A DNA stretch of 64,000 bases from Aequorivita echinoideorum (GCF_018476645.1 NZ_JAHCTB010000004.1:248001-312000); one strand, 5' to 3'. Shown: positions 9,496 through 19,560, numbered from the stretch's first letter. Notes: generated by a model not told the origin, from the sequence alone. Numbers and translations are program-made.

Positions 9496-11148
9496 GTGAT
9501 TACTACACTTGCCATAAAAAATTACGCGCTCATTGAAGATATTCGAGTTGACCTTAACGCAGGTCTTACTATAATTACGGGCGAAACCGGTGCTGGTAAA
9601 TCCATACTTTTGGGTGCATTGGCGCTTCTTTTGGGAAAACGTGCGGACATTAGCAGCGTGAAAGATGCTTCAAAAAAATGTGTTGTGGAAGGCTACTTTT
9701 CCATAAATAATTATGGTCTCGAGAAAATTTTCGAGGAAAATGAATTGGATTATGAACCCCAGACCATACTTCGCCGTGAGATTTTGCCAAGTGGAAAATC
9801 CCGAGCTTTCGTAAATGATACTCCAGTTACACTGAACCAGCTTCAAGCTTTAGCACCTTTTTTGGTTGATGTGCATAGCCAGCACGATACATTGGAAATT
9901 ATTTCTGAAAATTTTCAGATGGAAATAATCGATGCCTTTGCCGGAAATGAGATTTTTCTTAAAAAGTATCAACAGCAATTTTCTGAATACAAGAAAATTT
10001 CAGAAGAACTAAAAAAATTACACAAAGAGCGTGAAAATGCTGCCAAAGAACTGGATTACAATACTTTTTTGTACAATGAACTTCAACTTGTGGGATTAAA
10101 AAATACAAATCAGCAGGATTTGGAGGAAAAATGCGAGACTTTGAACAATGCGGAGGCCATACAGGATTCGCTTCAGCAGGTTTCAAAACTTTTTGAAGAA
10201 GACCAAATAGGTTCATTGGAAACAGCGAAAGAAGCGCGGATAGTATTGGGAAGAATAAAGGAATTTTCAAAAACGTTTGATGAATTTTGGCAACGGTTGA
10301 ATAGTCTCATCATTGAACTTGAAGATTTGAGCAATGAGGTATTGAACAGCGCAGAAAATATTGAGGCAGACCCCGAACTGCTTTTCCAAACCAATGAAAA
10401 GTTGCAGCAACTCTATAAACTTCAACAGAAGCATGGAGTAACTTCTGTTGAGGAATTGGTTGAAATTCAGAATTCTTTGGAAGAAAAAGTAAATACTACG
10501 CTTGGGCTTGATGATAGAATTAATTCTTTGGAAAAAGAGAGTGTAACAATTCGTGAAGCCGCATTGAAAACTTCCGAAGCACTTCATAACAAGAGAACAG
10601 AAGCTATTCCAAAATTAAAACGGGAAATGGAAGAAATGCTCGCACCACTTGGGTTGCCCAATGCGCGCTTTCAGTTTGAACTGGAAAATTCATTAGAATT
10701 TAAAAATAACGGTACGGATTCCCTTCAGCTTTTATTCACAGCAAATAAAGGATTGGCCTACGGCACTTTGAAAAAAGTAGCATCCGGTGGTGAAATGAGC
10801 CGAATTATGCTGGTTATAAAGGCCGTTTTGGCGAAATACAAAAAACTTCCCACTATAGTTTTTGATGAAATAGATACCGGTGTTTCTGGGGAAGTGGCAA
10901 ATAAAATGGCAGATATAATGTTACGGATGAGTGGCGGGGTGCAACTTTTGAGCATCACGCATTTACCCCAAATTGCGGCGAAAGGCGAGTATCATATTAA
11001 GGTTTACAAAAGTGAGGAAAATGATGTAACCACCACAAGGCTAAAAATGCTTAGCGAATCTGAACGCATAAATGAAATAGCACAAATGCTGGGTGGAGCA
11101 ACCGTTACGGAAGCGGCAATAGCGAATGCAAAAGAATTACTGAATTAA
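9496..11148 (+). CDS. recN: DNA repair protein RecN
   Basis: 550 aa SMC-like ATPase acting early in double-strand break repair. The Walker A motif GETGAGKSIL is at about 30-39, followed by a long coiled coil (about 150-370, heptad-rich KKISEELKKLHKERENAAKEL), then the ABC signature SGGEMSRIML (about 427-436), Walker B IVFDEIDTGVSG (about 454-465) and the His switch ITHLPQIAA. The start is GTG 9496 (MITTLAIKNYALIEDI), which matches the conserved N-terminus. The length is normal. There is no obvious operon with fabI, which begins 86 nt later. Confidence 0.97.
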   Translation: MITTLAIKNYALIEDIRVDLNAGLTIITGETGAGKSILLGALALLLGKRADISSVKDASKKCVVEGYFSINNYGLEKIFEENELDYEPQTILRREILPSGKSRAFVNDTPVTLNQLQALAPFLVDVHSQHDTLEIISENFQMEIIDAFAGNEIFLKKYQQQFSEYKKISEELKKLHKERENAAKELDYNTFLYNELQLVGLKNTNQQDLEEKCETLNNAEAIQDSLQQVSKLFEEDQIGSLETAKEARIVLGRIKEFSKTFDEFWQRLNSLIIELEDLSNEVLNSAENIEADPELLFQTNEKLQQLYKLQQKHGVTSVEELVEIQNSLEEKVNTTLGLDDRINSLEKESVTIREAALKTSEALHNKRTEAIPKLKREMEEMLAPLGLPNARFQFELENSLEFKNNGTDSLQLLFTANKGLAYGTLKKVASGGEMSRIMLVIKAVLAKYKKLPTIVFDEIDTGVSGEVANKMADIMLRMSGGVQLLSITHLPQIAAKGEYHIKVYKSEENDVTTTRLKMLSESERINEIAQMLGGATVTEAAIANAKELLN

Positions 11149-11233
11149 AATGTATCTTTACTTATTCGGAATTTTAAGAATCATTTATTTTAAAAAATCA
11201 GTTATAACAGAAAAACTACAAACCATTAAGAAT

Positions 11234-12052
11234 ATGTCTTATAATTTATTGAAAGGAAAAAGGGGAATTATTTTCGGCGCGTTGGATGCCAATTCAATTG
11301 CTTGGAAAACCGCTGAAAGAGTCCACGAAGAGGGCGGAAAATTTGTTCTCACAAACGCACCCATAGCAATGAGAATGGGACAGATAAAAGACTTGGCGCA
11401 ACAAACAGAATCTGAAATAGTTCCTGCAGATGCAACAAGTATCGAGGATCTTGAGAATTTGGTTGAAAAAGCAATGGAAATTTTGGGCGGCAAGATTGAT
11501 TTTGTGCTGCACTCGATAGGCATGTCCATTAATGTGCGCAAAGGCAATCACTATACAAACCAAAACTATGATTGGACGCACAAGGGATGGGATGTTTCTG
11601 CGGGTTCCTTCCATAAAACTATGCAAGTATTATATCAAAAAGATGCTATGAACGAGTGGGGAAGCATAATTGCCCTTACCTACATGGCATCGCAGCGTGT
11701 GTTCCCAGATTATAATGATATGGCAGATAATAAAGCATATTTGGAAAGTATAGCACGCAGTTTTGGGTACTTTTTCGGAAGGGATAAAAAAGTGCGGGTT
11801 AATACCATTTCCCAGTCGCCAACGCCTACCACTGCTGGACAAGGTGTAAAAGGTTTTGATGGATTTATAAGTTATGCCGAAAAAATGTCGCCATTGGGCA
11901 ATGCTACCGCCCTGGACTGCGCCAATTATACCGTGGCCATGTTCAGCGACCTTACAAAACGAGTTACCCTTCAGAATCTGTATAACGACGGAGGATTCTC
12001 AAATATGGGCGTGAGCGATGGTGTGATGGAAGCTTTTGTAGGTAACAAATAA
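11234..12052 (+). CDS. fabI: Enoyl-[acyl-carrier-protein] reductase FabI
   Basis: 272 aa SDR-type enzyme that reduces enoyl-ACP in the last step of fatty acid elongation, the target of triclosan-class inhibitors. It shows the FabI-type cofactor site (GALDANSIAWKTAERVHEEG, about 15-34), LHSIGMS (about 95-101), and the FabI catalytic Tyr-x6-Lys in YNDMADNKAYLE (about 157-168) rather than the classical YxxxK. The C-terminus has LYNDGGFSNMG. I start at ATG 11234 (MSYNLLKGKRG); an upstream in-frame ATG near 11150 would add a non-conserved hydrophobic stretch. A strong terminator follows. Confidence 0.93.
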   Translation: MSYNLLKGKRGIIFGALDANSIAWKTAERVHEEGGKFVLTNAPIAMRMGQIKDLAQQTESEIVPADATSIEDLENLVEKAMEILGGKIDFVLHSIGMSINVRKGNHYTNQNYDWTHKGWDVSAGSFHKTMQVLYQKDAMNEWGSIIALTYMASQRVFPDYNDMADNKAYLESIARSFGYFFGRDKKVRVNTISQSPTPTTAGQGVKGFDGFISYAEKMSPLGNATALDCANYTVAMFSDLTKRVTLQNLYNDGGFSNMGVSDGVMEAFVGNK

Positions 12053-12072
12053 ATTCTCATATCATGAAAAAG

Positions 12073-12101
12073 AAAAGTCCCCCAAAATGGTGGGACTTTT
12101 T
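12073..12101 (+). terminator. Rho-independent terminator after fabI
   Basis: Stem AAAAGTCCC / GGGACTTTT (12073-12081 with 12092-12100), extended inward by CC/GG, followed by T-rich DNA. Confidence 0.85.
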
Positions 12102-12138
12102 CATTTTAATGGTTGATAAAAATAAATTCATTTTTTTT

Positions 12139-12162
12139 GTATTTAACTTAAATTTTAAATAC
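12139..12162. promoter_or_regulatory. Inverted repeat GTATTTAA-N8-TTAAATAC upstream of the T9SS substrate gene
   Basis: A perfect 8-bp dyad in very AT-rich DNA, 34 nt before the start codon. It could be an operator, but AT-rich dyads also arise by chance. Confidence 0.25.
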
Positions 12163-12195
12163 ATTTAAACAATTATTAACTAATTACTTGAAAAC

Positions 12196-14544
12196 ATGAA
12201 AAAAACTATTTTATTTGGTTTATGTTTAGGATTATTATGTATTAATGTAAATTCCCAAACTAACTTACAAAACAATGTACAGTCATCTTCTGTACAACAG
12301 CCAAAAAAAATTCTCTCTTTAGAAGAATTACTGGTTAAATATAGGACTATTGGCACGAAAAGCGGGTCAGTATCAGAATACTTTACCGCAGAAGAACAAA
12401 AAACTTTAAGGAACTATTTAAAAAATGAAATTGCTGATAGGCCTATTCCGCCATATTGTGGACCTTTAGACTTTACAAATGCTGTAGAGCCTATAACACT
12501 CGTAAATGTTGCAAATATAAATAATGTAACAGGTGCAGCTGTGAATGGTACGCCGGATCACGAAGATTTTACTTCTATAACTGGAAATATGGAGTTAGGC
12601 ATGAGCTATACCATTGCTCTTGAAGGTAATACTGATGGAAATTTTACGAATCGTTTTGTTGTGTTTATTGACTGGAATCAAAATGATGTATTGAATGATG
12701 CTGGTGAAGTTTATGAAATTACCAACTTACTTGTTAATTCTACAGGGACCGATGGTCAACAATCTATAGGAACGATAATAGTTCCTCCAACTGCATCTTT
12801 GGGCATTACAAGAATGCGGGTTAAAAAACAGTTTGGTACTACAAACTACTTAGATCCCTGTCTTGCTACTGGTTTTGGCCAAGCTGAGGATTATAGTGTT
12901 AATGTTTCTGCTGGTGGAGGAGGAAATGTCCTTGATACGGCTTATGGAATTAACAATAGCAATCAAGATGTTATAGGTTTTAATGTTGCTGACCCTTTAA
13001 ATACTGAAGTTTTTGCCACTTCACCTGTAACTGTTAATTTTGAGAATGCTGGAGCTATTGATCCCAACAATCCAACAACTGGTTACTCTCTAGATAATGG
13101 TGGGGATTTATATAGTTTTGATATCAGTACAGGATTCTACACTTTTATTGGGAATATCCCAGGTAGCTGGTTGGGAATGGAATATGATCAAAACTCTGGT
13201 ATTCTATATGCAATCACGGGAACAGAATTATATACAATAGACACAACGGCTATTTCAGCAACATTGGTAGGGCCTTTAGGTTTTGATGGTGTAACTCAAG
13301 TACCAATAGCTCTAGCAATTAATGGATCTGGAGTTGGATATACTTACGATATTGGAAATGATACTTTATATACTGTGGATTTGACCAATGGAGCAACCAC
13401 TGCTGTTGGTCTAATAGGATTTGATGCAAGTTTTGGGCAAGGAATGTGTTATGATGCACTTACTGATACAGTCTATATGGCAGCTTTCAATGCTACAACT
13501 TTCCAAGCAGAATGGCGATCAGTTAATACAACAACTGGTATGTCTACATTGATTGGGCCAATTGTTACAGATGAAGCTACTACTCAAGTTGGATGGGTAT
13601 CCATTGGAGAAACACTTCCGATGCCTACGTGTTTGGAACCAACAAATCTTGCTGTATCAAATATTACTGAAAACACAGTCGATTTATCTTGGGATGCTGA
13701 ACCCAATGCTACTAATGGATATATTTGGTATGTGATGAATCAAGGTGAAAATCCAATAACGGGATCGCCTGTAGATACTGGTACAACTCCTGCTGGTACT
13801 ATTACTGCCACCGCATCTGGATTAACAAATGCTACTTTATATGATTTTTACGTTGTTGCGGATTGCGATGGTGATGGATTAAGTAGATTTGCGGGACCTG
13901 TAGAATTCGCAACATTGGTTACGCCACCAGCTTGTGACGGTAAATTCTTTGATACTGGCGGGCCAGGAGCAAATTATCAAAATGATGAAATGGTTACAAC
14001 TACGATTGTTCCAGATAATCCTGGTGATGCTGTTACTGTTACATTTACAGCATTTAATGTTGAAGATACTTGGGATGCATTATATGTTTATGATGGTCCA
14101 GATGCTACATTTCCTCTAATCTCAAGTGGAAATCCAGCAACGCAGAGTGGATTTCCTGCAGGTGGATATTACGGAACTAGTATACCTGGCCCTTTCACAT
14201 CTTCAGATTCTAGTGGAGCATTAACTTTTGTTTTTATGAGCGATAATACTGTTACGACTGCAGGATGGGAAGCAGATGTTACTTGTGATGTACTAGGCAT
14301 ATCTGACAACGCACTTGCTGGTTTTGCTTATTTTCCAAATCCAACTTCAAATATTCTTTCTTTAAAATCTGTGAATAATATTGAAGCTGTTTCAATGTTC
14401 AGCATTTTAGGTCAAAAAGTTATGGATTTAAATATTGGAGCTACCACTTCAGACATTAATTTATCTGGATTACAGAGTGGAACATATATTATGAAAGTTA
14501 CAGTTGATGGTCAAACTGGAACTTTTAGAGTATTGAAAAACTAA
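12196..14544 (+). CDS. Secreted multidomain protein with T9SS type A sorting domain
   Basis: 782 aa. A signal peptide (about 1-20, ending VNSQ) is followed by a GEVED-type domain (about 125-235, FVVFIDWNQNDVLNDAGEVY), a beta-propeller-like repeat region (about 250-475, with LYSFDISTGFYTFIG, LYTIDTTAISATLVG and LYTVDLTNGATTAVG blades), a fibronectin type III domain (about 476-575, NLAVSNITENTVDLSWD), a CUB-like domain (about 580-700, DTWDALYVYDGPDA) and a C-terminal sorting domain (about 707-782, FAYFPNPTSNILSLK to GTFRVLKN). The last domain marks it for T9SS export and cell-surface attachment or release. Adhesion or matrix binding is inferred; no catalytic domain is visible. It stands alone between two terminators and looks more AT-rich than the genes before it. 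Confidence 0.88.
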   Translation: MKKTILFGLCLGLLCINVNSQTNLQNNVQSSSVQQPKKILSLEELLVKYRTIGTKSGSVSEYFTAEEQKTLRNYLKNEIADRPIPPYCGPLDFTNAVEPITLVNVANINNVTGAAVNGTPDHEDFTSITGNMELGMSYTIALEGNTDGNFTNRFVVFIDWNQNDVLNDAGEVYEITNLLVNSTGTDGQQSIGTIIVPPTASLGITRMRVKKQFGTTNYLDPCLATGFGQAEDYSVNVSAGGGGNVLDTAYGINNSNQDVIGFNVADPLNTEVFATSPVTVNFENAGAIDPNNPTTGYSLDNGGDLYSFDISTGFYTFIGNIPGSWLGMEYDQNSGILYAITGTELYTIDTTAISATLVGPLGFDGVTQVPIALAINGSGVGYTYDIGNDTLYTVDLTNGATTAVGLIGFDASFGQGMCYDALTDTVYMAAFNATTFQAEWRSVNTTTGMSTLIGPIVTDEATTQVGWVSIGETLPMPTCLEPTNLAVSNITENTVDLSWDAEPNATNGYIWYVMNQGENPITGSPVDTGTTPAGTITATASGLTNATLYDFYVVADCDGDGLSRFAGPVEFATLVTPPACDGKFFDTGGPGANYQNDEMVTTTIVPDNPGDAVTVTFTAFNVEDTWDALYVYDGPDATFPLISSGNPATQSGFPAGGYYGTSIPGPFTSSDSSGALTFVFMSDNTVTTAGWEADVTCDVLGISDNALAGFAYFPNPTSNILSLKSVNNIEAVSMFSILGQKVMDLNIGATTSDINLSGLQSGTYIMKVTVDGQTGTFRVLKN

Positions 14545-14567
14545 ACATAGTTTTATATGTTTATTTA

Positions 14568-14599
14568 CCACCCGTCAATAAAACGGGTGGTTTTTTTTT
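14568..14599 (+). terminator. Terminator after the T9SS substrate gene
   Basis: Perfect 8-bp stem CCACCCGT / ACGGGTGG with a 7-nt loop, followed by nine T residues. Confidence 0.93.
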
Positions 14600-14602
14600 A
14601 AC

Positions 14603-14610
14603 TATTTTTG
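14603..14610 (+). promoter_or_regulatory. -7 box TATTTTTG of the glycosyltransferase gene
   Basis: Lies directly after the terminator T tract and ends 4 nt before ATG 14615. No -33 TTTG is visible because the upstream position is inside the terminator stem. Predicts a leaderless transcript if real. Confidence 0.45.
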
Positions 14611-14614
14611 GGCA

Positions 14615-15613
14615 ATGCAAAATTTATATTCATTCATTATTCCTGTTTTTAACCGCCCACAGGAGGTTAGGGAATTGCTTGAAAGTTTCGTTGCTCTAGA
14701 TTTTTCAAGAGACTTCGAAATTGTAATCATTGAGGACGGTTCCACGGAATCATCAGAAGTAGTAGTGTCCCAATTTCAGGATGAACTTACTATTTCATAT
14801 TATTCAAAAAAAAATTCTGGGCCCGGTGATTCTAGGAATTTCGGTATGGCAAAAGCTAGGGGAAACTATTTTATAATTTTGGACTCAGATTGTATCCTGC
14901 CTTCTCATTATCTTAAAACTGTAGACGAATTTCTCACCAAAAATTTTTACCATTGTTTTGGGGGAGCTGATGGTGCGCATAAAGATTTTACACCTTTGCA
15001 GAAAGCAATAAATTTTACGATGACATCTTTTATAACAACGGGTGGTATTCGCGGAAGTAAAAACAGTGTAAGCAGTTTTGAGCCCCGAAGCTTCAATATG
15101 GGTATATCCAAAAAAGCTTTTGAAAAAACGGGTGGCTTTGCTAAAATACACCCCGGTGAAGACCCAGATCTCTCACATCGCATACATAAAGCTGGATTTC
15201 AATCCACATTTATTCCTGGTGCTTTTGTTTATCACAAACGTCGAATTTCTTGGTCGAAATTTTATTCACAGGTAAAAAAATTCGGTACCGTTCGCCCAAT
15301 CTTGAACAGTTGGCATCCACATTCTGAAAAAATTACTTTTTGGTTTCCCACACTGTTCGTTTTTTTCGTAGTACTTTCTATATTTTTCGCATTTTGGCAG
15401 CCTATTTTTTTATTTCCGCTGGCCGTCTATTCGCTGCTCATCTTTCTTGGCTCGTCCATTTCAAATCGAAACCCATACATAGGATTTCTATCCATAATTG
15501 CGGTTTACATTCAATTTTTCGGCTATGGAATGGCATTCTTAAAATCAACATATTACATCAAATTCTTAAAGAAAGATCCACAGAAACAATTTCCCTCCTT
15601 ATTTTTTAAGTAA
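14615..15613 (+). CDS. Glycosyltransferase family 2 with C-terminal membrane segments
   Basis: 332 aa. The GT-A domain (about 1-230) has the nucleotide-sugar region FIIPVFNRPQEVRELL (about 7-22), IIEDGSTESS (about 38-47), the DxD-type ILDSDCILP (about 87-95) and the acceptor-side GEDPDLSHRIHKAG (about 183-196). The C-terminus contains two strongly hydrophobic segments (about 245-290 and 293-315), so the enzyme is anchored in the inner membrane with a cytoplasmic catalytic domain. The substrate is not predictable; polysaccharide or lipid-linked glycan synthesis is the usual role. YbbR and coaE genes follow on the same strand with 27-nt gaps, suggesting an operon. Confidence 0.88.
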   Translation: MQNLYSFIIPVFNRPQEVRELLESFVALDFSRDFEIVIIEDGSTESSEVVVSQFQDELTISYYSKKNSGPGDSRNFGMAKARGNYFIILDSDCILPSHYLKTVDEFLTKNFYHCFGGADGAHKDFTPLQKAINFTMTSFITTGGIRGSKNSVSSFEPRSFNMGISKKAFEKTGGFAKIHPGEDPDLSHRIHKAGFQSTFIPGAFVYHKRRISWSKFYSQVKKFGTVRPILNSWHPHSEKITFWFPTLFVFFVVLSIFFAFWQPIFLFPLAVYSLLIFLGSSISNRNPYIGFLSIIAVYIQFFGYGMAFLKSTYYIKFLKKDPQKQFPSLFFK

Positions 15614-15640
15614 TTTTAAGCTGAAGGAAATTATCTAAAT

Positions 15641-16591
15641 ATGTTCAAAGATTTTTTTTCAAACATCAAAAGTTCAAAAGTCCGGCTTTTTCTTTTTTTT
15701 CTGTTTCTCGCAGTAATATTTTGGTTTTTGACCAAATTCAGCAGAGAATTCACCACAACCATGGTAGCCAAAATCAAGTATGAAAATATTCCTGAAACCG
15801 CTGTACTGGCTGAAGACAATCCAAGCAGTTTAACGTTTGACCTTACGGCAAATGGTTTTGAAATTTTGTTCTATAAATTTAAAAGACCAACTATCGATAT
15901 TCAGGTAAGTGAATATTATTCGAAAGAAAATGAAAATTTTATTATTTCCGATAATGAACTTGCACGAATTGTAAAGTCCAAATTCAATCGAAATTTAGCT
16001 GTGAAGAATTTATCGGTTGATCAGCTCATAGTTCATTTGGACCCCATTGTTCTTAAAAATGTAAAAATTATAGCCAATACTCAGATTGTTTTCAAAAATG
16101 GCTTTAAAGCTACAGATTCCATTATCGTGGAACCAGATTCCGTGAAAATATCTGGTCCCGCGGGAAGTTTAAAAAATATTGAATTTGTGGAAACCGAACT
16201 CTTTACGGCAAAGAACGTTGATAACATAATTTCAGATAACGTAAAGATTGCAAATCCGGGAGCAGACGTAGTTTCTTTTTCGCCAAAAGAGGTAGCCATT
16301 AAATTAGAAGTTGCTGAGTTTTCACAGGGGAAAATAATGTTGCCTGTTGAAGTGATTAATCTCCCGCCCAATTTAAATATTAAGTTAATTCAAAAGTCAA
16401 TCACAATCAGCTATGAAAGTTCCGTGAACGATTTTTCAACGATTTCAAAGGAAAATTTTCGGGTTGTTTGTGATTTTTCAAAAAGAAACGAGGACGAGAA
16501 TTTTATGATTCCCATTTTGGAAAAAAAACCGATGGGCGCAAGAAATGTTGAATTTTCACCAAAGAAAATTGACTTTTTAGTTTTCAAATAA
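15641..16591 (+). CDS. YbbR-like domain protein
   Basis: 316 aa. A single N-terminal transmembrane helix (LFLFFLFLAVIFWFLTKF, about 15-32) precedes an extracytoplasmic region with YbbR-like repeats (for example VKISGPAGSLKNIEFVETE at about 167-185). In Firmicutes the YbbR protein CdaR regulates the diadenylate cyclase CdaA; whether that applies in Bacteroidota is unknown, and no cdaA gene is present in this window. Located between the glycosyltransferase and coaE, a neighbourhood I recognise from other flavobacteria. The family call rests on architecture and context. Confidence 0.75.
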   Translation: MFKDFFSNIKSSKVRLFLFFLFLAVIFWFLTKFSREFTTTMVAKIKYENIPETAVLAEDNPSSLTFDLTANGFEILFYKFKRPTIDIQVSEYYSKENENFIISDNELARIVKSKFNRNLAVKNLSVDQLIVHLDPIVLKNVKIIANTQIVFKNGFKATDSIIVEPDSVKISGPAGSLKNIEFVETELFTAKNVDNIISDNVKIANPGADVVSFSPKEVAIKLEVAEFSQGKIMLPVEVINLPPNLNIKLIQKSITISYESSVNDFSTISKENFRVVCDFSKRNEDENFMIPILEKKPMGARNVEFSPKKIDFLVFK

Positions 16592-16618
16592 ATCAATTTA
16601 TTTCGAAAAAATTTTTAT

Positions 16619-17203
16619 ATGAAAATTGTAGGGCTTACCGGAGGAATAGGTAGTGGAAAAACTACGGTCGCCAACATGTTTGCCGAAGAGGGCGTTCCCA
16701 TTTACATAGCAGACATTGAAGCTAGAAATCTTTCAAACACGTTACCGATTATCCGCGAGGAAATAATTGAAATTTTCGGAGAAGCTGCATATCAAAATTC
16801 AATTCTTGACAGAAAATTTATTGCAGATAAGGTATTCAACAATACTGGATTGTTGGAAAAGCTCAATTCCATAATTCACCCAAGAATTGCTGAACATTTT
16901 AAGGAATGGACCTCAAAACAAAATGCGACATATGTTATAAAAGAAGCCGCAATTTTATTTGAAAATGGCGGATATAAGGAGTGTGATTACAACATACTGG
17001 TCACAGCACCAAAAAAAACTAGAATTGAAAGAATTTTAGCCCGTGATGAAACAACCGAATCAGATATTTTAAAACGAATGGAAAATCAATGGAGCGATGA
17101 AAGAAAGGAAAAATTCGCGGATTTTACCATTATAAACATAGATTTGGAATCAACGAGAAATGCGGTAAAATATATTCATAAATCCTTGCTAGAAATGATC
17201 TAA
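16619..17203 (+). CDS. coaE: Dephospho-CoA kinase
   Basis: 194 aa. It phosphorylates dephospho-CoA at the 3'-hydroxyl in the last step of coenzyme A synthesis. The P-loop [17 protein letters not shown] is at residues 5-21. The substrate region [10 protein letters not shown] (about 32-41; many enzymes have DAD) and IHPRI (about 87-91) follow, then [16 protein letters not shown] (about 108-123) and the LID Arg residues in [15 protein letters not shown]. The length is typical. Start ATG 16619; 27 nt after the YbbR gene. Confidence 0.95.
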   Translation: MKIVGLTGGIGSGKTTVANMFAEEGVPIYIADIEARNLSNTLPIIREEIIEIFGEAAYQNSILDRKFIADKVFNNTGLLEKLNSIIHPRIAEHFKEWTSKQNATYVIKEAAILFENGGYKECDYNILVTAPKKTRIERILARDETTESDILKRMENQWSDERKEKFADFTIINIDLESTRNAVKYIHKSLLEMI

Positions 17204-17267
17204 AATTCCCAAAATTTTTCATTGTTAACATTTGGTTAAAGGGGCTAAGGGCTAAATGTTAAAATCT

Positions 17268-17275
17268 TACTTTTG
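17268..17275 (+). promoter_or_regulatory. -7 box TACTTTTG of the two-component operon
   Basis: Ends 4 nt before ATG 17280. It rules out the longer in-frame start at 17256, which would lie upstream of the promoter element. Confidence 0.55.
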
Positions 17276-17279
17276 GGGA

Positions 17280-18839
17280 ATGAACAAAAAGCTATTCGTA
17301 TTGCTCATAGCGCTCATGAGCCTCTCTTTGTTAGGGATAGTATTTGTGCAAGGATATTGGATTACAAACGCATATCAAACCAAAGAGGAACAATTCGCCA
17401 TAAATGCACGCCAAATTCTACTGGACGTTGCGCAGGAAATTCAGCTACGGGAAGTTAAGGAATATTATGACGTTTACAGTAAATATGTAGATAGTATCGA
17501 AGTCCCGGATGATGCCGTTTTTACTGAATTGGCCTACAAAATAAAAAATAACAACAGCAACGAAACTTACATTTTTACGGATGGTATTCTGGAACAGGAT
17601 TATAAATTGTCCTCAGGTTTTGATACGGATATTGACAGTATTCAATTCAAAAAATTAACCAGCAGAAAAACCAAGACCACTATAACGCAGGGAATTGACG
17701 GGATAGCCAAAACCGATATCCGTACCGAATCCTTTTCGCGATTGAAAGATTACGAACGCAACCAATTTGAGGATTTCATTCGGAATATTTCATCCATGAC
17801 ACCCATTTATAAACGGGTTTCCAAAGAAGAAATTGAAAACCTAATGGTACGGGAGCTGAGCGAGCGCGGGCTAGACATTCCGTTTGAATATGCTGTTTAC
17901 AGTAATAATATTGAAACCAACGTGCATTCAGATAATTTTGTGAATGATGAAGAAAGCGTATATGTGGTTCCACTTTTTGTGAATGAGGATTTAAAAACTG
18001 GATTTGAATTATACGTGAGCTTTTCAGAAAAAAATAAATTGGTATGGAACAGCATTTTGGGTATGGCCATTCTCTCCCTTATTTTCACATCAGTTATTAT
18101 TTTGGCGTACGCTAGCGCCATTTCACAAATTTATAAACAGCGCCAGATTTCGCAGATTAAAACGGATTTCATAAATAATATGACGCACGAATTTAAAACT
18201 CCCATCGCCACTATTAATTTGGCTCTGGATTCTTTGAAAAATCCTAAGGTGAAGGATAATCGTGAATTTTTGGACAGATATTTAGGGATGATTCGTGATG
18301 AAAACAAAAGAATGCACGCCCAAGTTGAAAACGTATTACGAATTTCAAAATTGGAAAAAAATGAACTGGATCTTCCAAAGGAACGCGTAAATCTTCAAAA
18401 TGTGGTTGAGGATTCCATTTCTCACGTAAGTCTTATCGTCGAGGATCGAGGCGGGTACATAAAAACGCATTATGGCGCATTGAAATCTACCGTATTGGCA
18501 AACGATTCCCACTTGGGAAATGTTATCGTAAATATTCTGGACAATGCCATTAAATATTCCGAGGACGAACCGAAAATTGATATTTATTCCGAAAACGTAA
18601 AAAATAGCATCATCCTAAAAATTCGCGATCAAGGAATGGGAATGACCAAGCAGGTTCAGAAAAAAATATTCGAAAAATTTTACCGGGAGCATACCGGTGA
18701 TATTCACAACGTAAAAGGCCATGGCCTTGGTCTTGCCTATGTAAAACGCATTCTTGACGATCATGATGCGGAGATTTACGTGGAAAGCGAAAAAGGAAAA
18801 GGCAGCACATTTATACTAAAACTACACTTAATATCTTAA
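17280..18839 (+). CDS. Sensor histidine kinase
   Basis: 519 aa. Two transmembrane helices (about 5-23 and 258-280) flank a periplasmic sensor region of about 230 residues that I do not recognise. The cytoplasmic part has HisKA with the phospho-accepting His in NNMTHEFKTPIATI, then the HATPase N box LGNVIVNILDNAIKYSED, G1 RDQGMGM and G2 GHGLGLAYVKRI. The start is ATG 17280 (MNKKLFVLLIAL), fixed by the -7 box just upstream. The response regulator gene begins 4 nt after the stop, so the two form a cognate pair. The signal sensed is not predictable. Confidence 0.93.
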   Translation: MNKKLFVLLIALMSLSLLGIVFVQGYWITNAYQTKEEQFAINARQILLDVAQEIQLREVKEYYDVYSKYVDSIEVPDDAVFTELAYKIKNNNSNETYIFTDGILEQDYKLSSGFDTDIDSIQFKKLTSRKTKTTITQGIDGIAKTDIRTESFSRLKDYERNQFEDFIRNISSMTPIYKRVSKEEIENLMVRELSERGLDIPFEYAVYSNNIETNVHSDNFVNDEESVYVVPLFVNEDLKTGFELYVSFSEKNKLVWNSILGMAILSLIFTSVIILAYASAISQIYKQRQISQIKTDFINNMTHEFKTPIATINLALDSLKNPKVKDNREFLDRYLGMIRDENKRMHAQVENVLRISKLEKNELDLPKERVNLQNVVEDSISHVSLIVEDRGGYIKTHYGALKSTVLANDSHLGNVIVNILDNAIKYSEDEPKIDIYSENVKNSIILKIRDQGMGMTKQVQKKIFEKFYREHTGDIHNVKGHGLGLAYVKRILDDHDAEIYVESEKGKGSTFILKLHLIS

Positions 18840-18843
18840 AATT

Positions 18844-19560
18844 ATGGAAACTGAAAACAAAAAAATCCTTCTAGTTGAAGACGATCCCAACTTCGGGACA
18901 GTACTGAAAGATTACCTTGCCATGAACGATTATAACGTTACCCACGCCAAAAATGGAATGGAAGGTTTTGAAAAATTTAAAAAAGACGATTTTGATCTTT
19001 GCATCCTCGACGTGATGATGCCGTATAAGGATGGTTTCACGCTTGCTAAGGAAATTCGTGAAAAGAATGAGGATGTGCCGATTATATTTCTTACCGCAAA
19101 AGCGATGAAAGAGGACGTTTTGAAAGGTTATAAAGTAGGGGCAGACGATTATCTGAACAAACCTTTTGACAGTGAGGTTCTCTTGATGAAAATAAAAGCA
19201 ATCATCCAGCGCAAGGCAACAGATAGCATTGCAGACAGCAAACAATTTGAGTTTGAAATAGGTAATTTCTTTCTTAATTCAAAATTGCGGTTTTTAACGT
19301 ATATGAAAGAGGATCCTATCAAACTATCACCAAAGGAAAATGAGTTGCTGCGTTTGTTAGCGCTTCATAAAAATGATTTGATGCCGCGCGAATTGGCACT
19401 TACAAAAATATGGAGGGATGATAATTACTTCACTTCAAGAAGTATGGACGTTTACATCGCTAAATTGCGCAAATATTTAAGTAAAGATGACGGTGTCGAA
19501 ATCATAAACATTCACGGTGAAGGATTCCGGTTGGTTGTAAAAGATGAAGTTGACAACTAA
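18844..19560 (+). CDS. OmpR-family response regulator
   Basis: 238 aa. The receiver domain (about 1-120) has the acidic pocket VEDD (about 11-14), phospho-acceptor Asp in LCILDVMMP (about 57), the switch Thr in FLTAKA and the Lys in LNKPF. The winged-helix DNA-binding domain (about 135-235) shows KLSPKENELLRLLALHKNDL, SRSMDVYIAKLRKYL and IINIHGEGFRLV. Expected to be phosphorylated by the kinase encoded 4 nt upstream. No target sites can be assigned. Confidence 0.95.
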   Translation: METENKKILLVEDDPNFGTVLKDYLAMNDYNVTHAKNGMEGFEKFKKDDFDLCILDVMMPYKDGFTLAKEIREKNEDVPIIFLTAKAMKEDVLKGYKVGADDYLNKPFDSEVLLMKIKAIIQRKATDSIADSKQFEFEIGNFFLNSKLRFLTYMKEDPIKLSPKENELLRLLALHKNDLMPRELALTKIWRDDNYFTSRSMDVYIAKLRKYLSKDDGVEIINIHGEGFRLVVKDEVDN